Virus record (IMG/VR): IMGVR_UViG_3300008108_004142
Location: 1-54,912 of that record
Reading direction: 5' to 3' (one strand)
Length of the DNA stretch: 54,912 nucleotides
Source of the DNA: a virus
Below are positions 26,701 through 31,897 of this stretch, in pieces. The number at the start of each line of letters is the position of its first letter. The first letter of the stretch is position 1. Position numbers and translations under genes: made by a program. Below the pieces are notes generated by a model. It was given only the letters and a program-made list of their open reading frames with translations, was not told the DNA's origin and did no database searches.

Positions 26701-27271
26701 AACTACTGGTGCTACTGGAACAGGAGGGACAATAACAGGTGCATGGCAACTTTCTGCACTAAGTCAATTAGACCTTGCTACAAATAATAATAACTTCTTT
26801 AGTAAAACATTGTTAGCTGGCCCTAATGATAACGACCCTGGATCAATTAGAGGTTACTGGTCACTAAGCGGTTCAAGTCGTTTACAAGCTACCTATGCTG
26901 ACCTTGCAGAATACTACGAAGGTGATAGAGAATATAAACCTGGAATGGTATTAATATTTGGTGGTGACAAAGAAGTTACTACAACTACCACAATGAATGA
27001 TACTAGAGCAGCTGGTGTTGTTACAACAAATCCTGCTTATATTATGAACCAAGATCAAAAGGGTATTAAGGTTTGTATTGCCTTAGCAGGTAGGGTACCG
27101 TGTTGGGTAGTTGGACGGGTTAAGAAAGGGGACTTGTTGACAACAGCAACTACTGTTGGTTGTGCAATGAAGGCAAATAATCCGCAACTAGGTTCAATTA
27201 TTGGTAAAGCACTAGAGGATAAGGATTCAGGTGAAGCTGGTATTATTCAAGTTGCAGTAGGGAGAGTATAA
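14774..27271 (+). CDS. giant modular virion/tail protein, 4165 aa
   Basis: Single uninterrupted 12.5-kb gene, nearly a quarter of the window. The N-terminus (residues 7-36, with GNDGTGDSIRESFRKVNENF) is shared with the next genes and probably docks to the virion. Residues about 375-2260 carry at least eight related helical modules of two kinds: one with CxRDxGxxxDA and a YxS/G-SYxR element (near 378, 971, 1725, 2039), one with a YGGNS element (near 581, 815, 1864, 2180). Between them lies a beta-helix-like part (about 1175-1500). A block near 2385-2437 (TFTYYCHTHYWAADGGQ) is known to me from giant cyanophage structural proteins. Then come Ser/Thr/Gly-rich beta repeats, and a C-terminal domain from about 4040 (YADLAEYYEGD...GRV) shared by many tail fibres. 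It probably forms long tail or side fibres. Confidence 0.9.
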   Translation: MAKQIVDIGVQGNDGTGDSIRESFRKVNENFGELYAVFGVEGAINFTDLSDAPSSYDANQVIMANLSGDGLTARTLIAEGALEIDDTDETKLILSVGQRGLADDTSPSLGYSLNANGLSIFNMATPTSAIAQNILEDNPTIAPNINAVFDKMVINKEYADEHYLGIDENGAVVGALAVRNEPQFPEFTNPNYNPDLTGNFLKNEAVQRQHVVYRGGDTMSGPLFLNDHPTPLQGYGTPNGATDLQAATKFYVDNQTFSSAINLYVSTASGDDLQQRTPVGKEGRFWQYAYKSIGAACLAAENLQDIANFEPGPYRQRLSYTIGPDQFFSTISDFVLQDGNTAVAGYQDAFDLLQINKDFIQAETIAYVNNKYVNTFTYDKEKCQRDVAYILNAVGYDIVLNTTFNSNRAATFYFNGTGDKVIGSQLIQTIEAIKYARDEILNFQYSNTALSLYIGQIIDALCYDLVLKTNYQSLQIANIFGFSGSNISVAELVEVLLDLQASILALPSVSSIPIAVSSIQNNINAMINVVTGDEWPAVEFTDQPDSSVGQTSARDLMLANIDFLQAETTAFLGSEFPNLSYDRNAYKDNIEYIAWSVIYDFMYGGNSQSVFTGLTFWDGSTRKIEEYEVTPFIALLDYIKTLIVDIVNSDSPTTVYQQSVKQYRNETLLNGGDVIPSTDANIDIIKDIILDKTDAPSVVFPAFVSAASALKTARTSILTNKSGFQSDAINYVEDNFPVINDPDILDDITDKFQIIIDLLTFGFSTRVNSTYTAPAGISDSYTDAKILAMANIDFIADETLGWLTTNEPAYVSAPTFDSDVFKQHIKDCVEASIYDLYYGGNSAARYKGEQLEIDGLNDTSFLSAVEFAGTLLTLNVVQNTAPGTTYSSTPQFIDAVLYPDGGFASAPLGLSFSYISIVADGGEGPTVAYPNLAGYDSDYISAKNIIDLNTDEIKVNTTDWLDVNYKGGFNYDEAVCYRDVGLIVDAMSIDLITGGTYQSINAGKSYYRNASARAIAIGTQYKETLDAINFAKELHLQVLQQITANRFQTLVPQVLNPAKVASSASIADLTTNVNTMISIIEGGVGVAPTPTFGTGIWNVIISNGGNGYVDQGAPGNNDIIAAKVLVGIDTAAYGNIVKYTPGTSSGGDTIQVRLTKPGFFTIGEQIEFGETVQDQHITIFVETGIYFEDYPIKLPPNTSIKGDEFRRTIVRPKDRISQSPWRKVFFYRDAVIDALELGPINYGTDYATSSSIILGGTTDKIVITLGTGQVPSSWVGKILMDDNGAKEATGTSVTNNRVTTFTPHGFDAGDPVIFRGTTFGGVNEGKIYYVLSTPTTSTFTITEKEGSSIVVPLTTATGSVLVMKSNRRGKAIVDSVSGNFMNCSVIYPFQTAATISGGDWHLYDPLNYGRHYLLNPLDATSESKNNKEIDAFLCNDQTRISNLTFQGHGGFAMVLDPEGQIKTKSPYGQVCSSFSQSNNRKRFAGGQFVDGFTGRLRGTITKVEYDGVENYDLTQLISGSGYLPATGTTTYNNVPIQGITFTASNTYTSVNQVKLDTVVNLVVGSAITFTGTVFGGVEEGVRYYITNIDSPVDKLVKISKVQGGTNVQLTTASGTMTATTGGTGATANVTVTNGLVTNVVSNVPGEYYKTGEWISVANTNLGGSGSGFLVPVNGVNGKGTKITVRGSVNSGLDIRPPQPPCAFFVEGSRYQINDVIAWNPNAFNYDEAKCSRDVGYVVEAVMSDIVFDTNYSSVVAGLSYIRSYSSVVTTSQKEQTIAGMNRARDLIYDLANDNATKTQIRAKFKIVTDIINAVSASAAPALTFTNPTTTAPVIDSFAILGANRQFLMDEITAYITDQSITIGSYDEDRDVSDLVNAMAFDILYGGNSATIIAARAYFDGTNQNIIASELSSYVAIFNRLKNIINYIILGDAVSWTKSTGNTSTQTTTSPGDSTNATKAQTLTQIVLDIIQGIYGDTPVLPSYADGAEYATAGDDQTTILGNIVSVKSGVITFLNTNYKGGEVVLQLDNATPYNAAGFYNNEICYRDTGLILDAVTYDLVIGSNYQTVTAGISYTRSTASLVLTNQKSPTLAGLNYARDLALSELSDASAIGSLTTSMAVINSVIEQGVAAAPTITYPTASGITTADAEKLKNNLVANRAFIQNELVSYVASSYNLKNYPLYSSVNASRDFGYMLDAMVYDFMYGGNSMTYDAAQAYYSKITGVSTIAGLQPIYIDAFSRLQTVLQQIAVNTTVTRSSGNILVQTVNAAFVIGSGTAEYAKIATLVSIAQDYILDGDFDTPTTRTSPDIAGLDPTLVAEKAAVDSAKTSIQQSVINYLNDGGRLTINIEMGGNKSMLANDFAMINDLGYAIVCKNGGVSEQVSTFTYYCHTHYWAADGGQIRSVAGSNAHGTYGLRASGFDITEKPDSVNLANDMVQVARVYKAGSFSSEMTPTVNKQALSVYIYGYSYTPTNTSEFEIDHSMAGGAITRYEISSVEHTVVTIGGVNVLKCNLSTAGNSGTSSTGLAFALYDGQMVTIRALQNVKFNNIANVNPTRPSTALQYNDNLADIYRILAYNLNDSTGELLDSNISILQSDSSFDYYKFTTDLSNVGTVDWDEAILITGASGDGSTVTVTYATQSSAPFIVGDFITVNEVVDSGVSTTAYNGAYRVTACTTTQVQFASTVTATYVGGGYVGSKTQGSRVGDNKISILELSQATIINQINKGIYLFGWHGRTHRIASYTPPLKIAQASTLVSWTPGTRTLVVDVVAGTIETGDILTGTGWPVTTPVYVESITLPVSPATQYTLVINSATGVTTPSGTITFGISRSGYLNIDPNSLTNILGDGSTLPAVSYISKTVPASGLKFATYEVAWQPNSLPIVDNWYKFTGQTTKNYNDWRQVSNAISETQIAVSDISGLQVGMLVTSLSPGAYIPEGTIIQSIDSTANTFTVSPACWVPAGSLVSSTVVATVASIIITNAGTGYTTPPIISIGTFPATNGEIARALATCTVKNGSIETVTLVSPGYGYSSTPLITLSVGNAVLTAVLTSSPTVNTTASAGINTNRITVAYPTDPGTFILNDVASVTGAIADSVGGVSAGTVLNVTAVSSGVLKVGMRLRGDGISPNTFITAFDSGTGGIGTYTVSVSQLLISSTINLETTITGFTSKTGPAAFEGSISGTTLTVSSLTSGTVGIGQRVKGTGVSSGTYITAGSGSTWTVSVSQTVGAGTSLTTDFGVTLDINTEAVAPTAGVWYDIEMSSNPLYNGLYYAVVTTTSSITFNYSYDPGTWNSPITVSAFTSKTGSGPYLVTLEIPLQGQVPQIGTRWVVDGNGTADYNGTFAVTAATSTSITLSYPSDPGAYGAGTTTLTPVVNVRKLSLSATSSQLGLTKPFSLGTATTLRVGYPAGTPAQITTRISTCRATGHDFLDIGTGGYSTTNYPVQIYGNPTQSKQQANEVYEEGVGRVFYVTSDQNGIFRVGRFFTVDQGTGTVTFSASIALSNLDGLGFKRGVVVSEFSTDSSMTNNAPEVVPVQSAVRGYIDKRLGLDHGGGPVALSNLVGPGYMALNGALTMKGNMNLGTFAITNLATPISTDPGTNAANKTYVDTAIADFDEFNELRDVQWTNLQEGNIPVYDQSTLVSVVGGIGNGTTITLNFLTLASAPFPIGSIIVVSGITPAGYNGTYIVTGCTTNSVSYASVVTLPYSSGGTILANKWRNIFLPDDSATSDVLLTYNGTTGKITSTIQAQKIVNSMVSPTAAIAQSKLAMNAATLRANATSIAQADLGLASFKLTEFDSTNGWIELKNATSSSTGIVYSKLQYASQGTVLGRAKTAGTGAIGEIAFGDIISGGDGIKNASFGSGATPLTGYAMLVSYDGSTTNNNTYSIVNVTTTGQANSLVKTDGSSNVKINSGHVDTSAGYFISTKKIIDVNGSTNAVQYYTPGGHNYSSTIGTSALNTTTTMTGVLDITGGTLKSVSLTTGATGTGGTITGAWQLSALSQLDLATNNNNFFSKTLLAGPNDNDPGSIRGYWSLSGSSRLQATYADLAEYYEGDREYKPGMVLIFGGDKEVTTTTTMNDTRAAGVVTTNPAYIMNQDQKGIKVCIALAGRVPCWVVGRVKKGDLLTTATTVGCAMKANNPQLGSIIGKALEDKDSGEAGIIQVAVGRV
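15905..21420 (+). repeat. two interleaved families of diverged protein-level repeats in the giant gene
   Basis: Type A modules (CxRDxGxxxDAxxxD...YxS...SYxR) start near 15905, 17684, 19946 and 20888. Type B modules (YDxxYGGNS) have their core near 16570, 17285, 20425 and 21380. A and B alternate in three places. Conservation is at the protein level; the DNA has diverged, which indicates old duplications kept by selection rather than recent expansion. Confidence 0.75.
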
Positions 27272-28392
27272 TGGCTAGACTAAACATTAATATTGGAACT
27301 ACTAGTAACGACAAAACAGGCGATCCGTTACGCACAGCATTTGATAAAGTTAATCAAAACTTTGTTGAATTGTATAATCATGTCAGTGCTGATACACAGA
27401 TACCTGTGCAAACTGGAAATAACGGAAAGTATCTCACAACTAGCGGAACTGCCCTTAGTTGGAGTACAGTATCTGTACCAACACTAACAAGTCAATTAAC
27501 TAATGACAGTAACTTTATAGTAAAAGATACTGTTCCTGCAACACTAACTGGTTCAGAAGGAGATGTTGAAGGAACGGTTGCTTTTGACAATACTTACATT
27601 TACTACTGTACAGATGATTATGTAAATGCAGGTGGTGGCGGAGATGGAACGGCAACTCTTGTACCTAATCAACTAGGACAATCAGTAAATTCGTTGTCAA
27701 TTCAAAAAGCAGGCCCAAGTAATACCGACTGGGCAGTACCGCAAGTTGGTTGGACATTGACTGTCAATTCTACTACTGTTACTATTGAAGAAATTACTAC
27801 AGATGCAGATTTTGTTTATATAACTGTAAGCGGTTTTATAACATTGCCTATGACTGGTAGCATTACCTTTAACGAGGGCGGAGGAGTTCAACCAACTATC
27901 TGGGTAAGGCAACAGTGGGGAACTATTACCCAACTAGTTAACTCTACTCACAATGTAACATTAGATAGTAACGGTAATGTAACGTTTCCAGGCGGAATTA
28001 CTGTTGCCAATTCGGCCATGGTCTATTCCAATGATGCTTTACAAAAAGATACTGGTGCAATTAACTGCCAAGGCAACACTAGTACTGTAGTTTATACAGC
28101 ATCAGGTCAATATCAACACACTATAAAATTATTGATACAAGTTGAAGGAACTGTTGGTGCGTCTGCAGATATGGACACACAAGCGTGTGAAATGATCATA
28201 GCTAAAAGTTTTAGAGCCAATGCCATAGCCGCATCAGTGTACGGTGTTGTATATACCAGTGTAGCACCATTAGCAACATTTACAGCAGAGTGGAATGCAC
28301 TAACTAACAGAGTAGAAGTGCTATGTACTGCTCCTGGTGATAACAACGTGAATGTCAAGATATTCGCTACAGAAATTTATACATCAGACTAA
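27271..28392 (+). CDS. virion/tail protein with shared N-terminal docking motif, 373 aa
   Basis: Starts one base inside the stop of the giant gene (TAATG). The first 35 residues (SNDKTGDPLRTAFDKVNQNF) match the N-terminus of the giant protein and of the 198-aa protein downstream. A middle segment (GDVEGTVAFDNTYIYYCTDDY) resembles a small domain found in phage tail proteins and again at the end of the 906-aa protein. The C-terminal 120 residues look like a globular beta domain (VVYTASGQYQHTIKLLIQVEG). Probably a tail or fibre component made together with the giant protein. Confidence 0.8.
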   Translation: MARLNINIGTTSNDKTGDPLRTAFDKVNQNFVELYNHVSADTQIPVQTGNNGKYLTTSGTALSWSTVSVPTLTSQLTNDSNFIVKDTVPATLTGSEGDVEGTVAFDNTYIYYCTDDYVNAGGGGDGTATLVPNQLGQSVNSLSIQKAGPSNTDWAVPQVGWTLTVNSTTVTIEEITTDADFVYITVSGFITLPMTGSITFNEGGGVQPTIWVRQQWGTITQLVNSTHNVTLDSNGNVTFPGGITVANSAMVYSNDALQKDTGAINCQGNTSTVVYTASGQYQHTIKLLIQVEGTVGASADMDTQACEMIIAKSFRANAIAASVYGVVYTSVAPLATFTAEWNALTNRVEVLCTAPGDNNVNVKIFATEIYTSD

Positions 28393-28419
28393 CGGTAAAT
28401 ATTAAAAAGAGATAATAAC

Positions 28420-29016
28420 ATGCCCATTCAAACAATTAATTTAGGTAACTATGCAAATGATGGATCTGGCGATGACTTGCGTACAGCCTTTCAAAAAGTA
28501 AACTCTAATTTTGAATTAGTCGGAAGCACTTTAGGAATTATCAATGGAGAGAATCTTGGCTCTGGAGTTGGAATTTTTAAACGCAGGGATAACGACAACT
28601 TAACACTAGAATTTAAATCTTTAACTAGTACAGACAATAGTGTTGAAATTACTGCTAATCCAGACGGTAATACTGTAAATTTAAAAAATAATTCACTATT
28701 AGAAAACGATCCATCACCGTCACTAACAGCAGACTTAGAATTAAATGGAAATAATATTGTTGTTGGTAGCGAAGGATATGGAGATGTTCAAACTACTGTT
28801 TGGGGAATAGACGTAAGAAATGTTAACGGAATTCTTGAGATGTTGATTCAATCTGGATCAGTTACTTTAGATTTTGGATCGTTTGTAGACGGAACTACTG
28901 ATATTCCAGATGCTCCAACAAACATAGTCGATATGAACGGTAATATTCCTGATTTCTTAGGATTTTCAGTTCCTGATCCATCAGGCATAAATTTAAATTT
29001 TGGATCTATTGCATAA
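28420..29016 (+). CDS. virion/tail protein with shared N-terminal docking motif, 198 aa
   Basis: The shortest member of the local family: after the docking motif (NDGSGDDLRTAFQKVNSNF) it has only a modest beta-rich body (LTSTDNSVEITANPDGNTVNL, then LELNGNNIVVGS). A weak late-like box GGTAAATA (28394-28401) lies 18 bases upstream, followed by AAAGAG as ribosome site. Its small size suggests an adaptor between the larger fibre proteins; this is inference. Confidence 0.75.
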   Translation: MPIQTINLGNYANDGSGDDLRTAFQKVNSNFELVGSTLGIINGENLGSGVGIFKRRDNDNLTLEFKSLTSTDNSVEITANPDGNTVNLKNNSLLENDPSPSLTADLELNGNNIVVGSEGYGDVQTTVWGIDVRNVNGILEMLIQSGSVTLDFGSFVDGTTDIPDAPTNIVDMNGNIPDFLGFSVPDPSGINLNFGSIA

Positions 29017-29017
29017 T

Positions 29018-31897
29018 ATGTCATTAAATGTATGGACTAAACCAACCGGTTGGAATTTTGGTCAAGAGCCAGGTACGAACGTTACTGTGCCTTCAGGAAA
29101 TTTTATTCCTGGATATCAGTATGTTATTCAATCAGTAGGTACTACAGATTTTAAAAAAATAGGTGCCGAACAAAGTATAGTTGGAACTATTTTTACTGCC
29201 GTAAACAACGGTGCTAATTCAGGACCAGTACAAATTAATCCTGAAACTGGTTTGTCTTTTACTAGTCCTGGTTCTGGGACAGCATCAAGATTAGCGTTTA
29301 GTGAAAGAAGTATGCTGAACATTTTACTACCAGTTGTAAATGAAACTGGTGTTAATTTTAATATTATATCTGGAAAATTACCCGGCGGTTTAAGATTAAC
29401 TTATAACACAGAAATAAACAAGTGGGTTATTTTAGGATCTGCATTTGAAGTTCCAAGACTTACTACTTTTCAATTTTGTATACGAGCAAGTAAAAACGGA
29501 GAAATATCTGATAGAACCTTTTTTATGTCTATAGAAGGTGAAGACAAGCCTGAATTTATAACTAACGAAGGATTATTGGCGTTAGGAGACGATAACGAGC
29601 TTTTTGTTCCTGATAGCAGTTATGTAGATTTTCAAATTGAAGCAATTGATAAAGATACAACAACTGGTCAAAAATTAAGTTTTTTTATTGCTAAGGGCGA
29701 TGGACAACTTCCTCCAGGATTAATTTTAACAAACGACGGACGTATTGTTGGCTTTGTACAACCTATTTTAGCAATAAAACCAGTTGACGGTGACGGAACT
29801 TATTCTAATAGTTATTACGATGCAGTTGCCTATGATTTTGCATTTATTCCAACCAACGGTTACGACAGTTATATCTACGATAGTGTATTTTTTGATTTTG
29901 CTTTGCCGTCTGCAAAACCAAAAAAATTAAATAGAACTTACGAATTTTATGTTACAGTAACAGATGGCGATAGTTTTGAAAGAAGACGATTTAAAATATT
30001 TGTTGTAGGAGATGATTATTTTAGAGCGGACAACACAACGTTGTTAACAGGCGATCCTCTTTTTACAACAGACGTGACTTATCTGAGGCCGCCGACTTGG
30101 TTGACTCCTAGTTATTTAGGTTTATACAGAGCTAATAATTATATTACTCTAGTACTAGATACATACGATACAGAAAATATAATTTATGGTTTAGAACCAA
30201 TAAATGCTAATTGTAAAGCTACAACAAGAAAAATTTTGTCTTCCGATAACAGTCTTTCTGGAAATAAAATTACAATTACAAGAGCATCAGCACCGCCAAC
30301 AGTAGGACATTTTTTAACGTTTCAAGGTAAAGTTACTGGATTAACTCAAATTTATCAAGTTACTAATATCCTTAATTTAGGCAACAATGAATATAGATTA
30401 ACTGTAAACGATACGTTAGATGCTTCAATACCAGACGGTATTGAATTTTTAATAGGCACTATGAGTCAATTACCGCCAGGCATGCAATTTGACGAAAACA
30501 ATGCTGAGGTTCATGGACTAGTTCCTTATCAGCCAGCGATTACTAAAACTTATAATTTTACCGTAGTTGCTTCTAAACTTGGCGACGATGATGAACGTGC
30601 AAATACTTATAAAATATTTACAGTTGATTTATTAGGAGAAGTCGATAGTGTACTTTATTGGAATTCTAATTCTCAGTTAGGAACAATTAATGCAAACTTT
30701 GTTTCAACACTATCAGTAAACGCCACATCAAACATTGATAACAACACCATTTTGTATACATTAACGTCCGGAGAATTGCCTCCAGGGTTAACATTAGATT
30801 TAAATGGTGAAATAGTTGGTAAAGTTACCCAATATGCAACATTAGACACAAATGGAAATATTGTTATACCAGGCCTGACAACATTTGATTTTACAACAGA
30901 TGCAACTACATTCGATGGAGACTCAACAAGCACAGACAGGGTTTACGAGTTTACTGTCAAAGCACAAGACAAATACGGTTATAGTTCAATTACTAGAACT
31001 TTTTCAATAACAATTGAAACACCAAATCAGCAAGTTTTTAGCAACATCAGAGTTCAACCTTTATTAAAAACATCTCAAAGATCTTTGTGGAGAGAGTTTA
31101 TTGATAATGCTTCAATTTTTACACCAACTAGCATATATCGAGGTAACGATCCAAATTTTGGAATACAAACAGATTTATCTATGATAATATTTGCTGGAAT
31201 AGAAACTAAAGAAGCCGCAACTTATATTAGTGCTATGGGATTGAATCATAAAAGAAAACGTTTTCAATTTGGCGAAGTTAACAAAGCAGTTGCATATATT
31301 CCCGGTACTAAGACAGTATTGTATGAAATTATATATGTTGAAATGCTAGATCCTTTAGAACCCGGTGGCAAAGTTCTATCGCCAGAGTTAAAAAATCTTA
31401 GCAAAAATCCAGCAGGTATTACTGTCGATTCAAGTAATTCATTATGGAGTAGACAGCTTAGTGATTTGACAAAGGACGAGCCGTATAGTAAACGTCCAGA
31501 AAACAGTATAACTGTTGACAGTCAGGGGTATCAGGTGTCCGATCCAAATTTTGATACATATTTCCCTAATAGTGTAAGTATATGGAGACAGCGATTCAGC
31601 GACTGGAGCAATCAAGGAGATTCGTTTGCGGTGGAAAGAAACTACTTACCGCTATGGATGCGAAGTATTCAGCCAGGCTCCAAACAAGAAATTGACTTTA
31701 AATTAGCAATTCCTTTATGTTATTGTAAAGACGGCTTAGCCGATGATATCTTGCTTAATATAAAAAATTACATAAGAACTACAAATTTTAGCTTTAACCA
31801 GCTGGACTATACTGTAGACCGATACATAATTGATTCCGTTGAAGGATCAACCGCAGATAAATATCTAGTATTTAGAAATGATAGGATAACAATATGA
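29018..31897 (+). CDS. large virion protein with Ig-like domains, 959 aa
   Basis: Start ATG 29018, directly after the previous stop; a frame from TTG 29000 overlapping that gene is less likely. The N-terminal part has a GTTDFKKIGAE...GTIFTAVNNG module common in phage tail proteins. Four or more segments have the LPPGLxLxxxGxIxG signature of putative Ig/cadherin-like folds (LPGGLRLTYN, LPPGLILTNDGRIVG, LPPGMQFDENNAEVHG, LPPGLTLDLNGEIVG), each followed by a YxFxVxAxD strand. The last 250 residues are a different, more mixed domain (SLWREFIDNASIF...). Resembles large structural proteins of T4-like cyanophages. Overlaps the next gene by 4 bases. Confidence 0.85.
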   Translation: MSLNVWTKPTGWNFGQEPGTNVTVPSGNFIPGYQYVIQSVGTTDFKKIGAEQSIVGTIFTAVNNGANSGPVQINPETGLSFTSPGSGTASRLAFSERSMLNILLPVVNETGVNFNIISGKLPGGLRLTYNTEINKWVILGSAFEVPRLTTFQFCIRASKNGEISDRTFFMSIEGEDKPEFITNEGLLALGDDNELFVPDSSYVDFQIEAIDKDTTTGQKLSFFIAKGDGQLPPGLILTNDGRIVGFVQPILAIKPVDGDGTYSNSYYDAVAYDFAFIPTNGYDSYIYDSVFFDFALPSAKPKKLNRTYEFYVTVTDGDSFERRRFKIFVVGDDYFRADNTTLLTGDPLFTTDVTYLRPPTWLTPSYLGLYRANNYITLVLDTYDTENIIYGLEPINANCKATTRKILSSDNSLSGNKITITRASAPPTVGHFLTFQGKVTGLTQIYQVTNILNLGNNEYRLTVNDTLDASIPDGIEFLIGTMSQLPPGMQFDENNAEVHGLVPYQPAITKTYNFTVVASKLGDDDERANTYKIFTVDLLGEVDSVLYWNSNSQLGTINANFVSTLSVNATSNIDNNTILYTLTSGELPPGLTLDLNGEIVGKVTQYATLDTNGNIVIPGLTTFDFTTDATTFDGDSTSTDRVYEFTVKAQDKYGYSSITRTFSITIETPNQQVFSNIRVQPLLKTSQRSLWREFIDNASIFTPTSIYRGNDPNFGIQTDLSMIIFAGIETKEAATYISAMGLNHKRKRFQFGEVNKAVAYIPGTKTVLYEIIYVEMLDPLEPGGKVLSPELKNLSKNPAGITVDSSNSLWSRQLSDLTKDEPYSKRPENSITVDSQGYQVSDPNFDTYFPNSVSIWRQRFSDWSNQGDSFAVERNYLPLWMRSIQPGSKQEIDFKLAIPLCYCKDGLADDILLNIKNYIRTTNFSFNQLDYTVDRYIIDSVEGSTADKYLVFRNDRITI

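Noticed and set aside
14774-27271. Possibility that the 12.5-kb frame is a fusion artefact of several genes
   Set aside because: There is no internal stop or frame shift, no ribosome site or promoter-like gap, and related module families run through most of its length. It reads as one gene.
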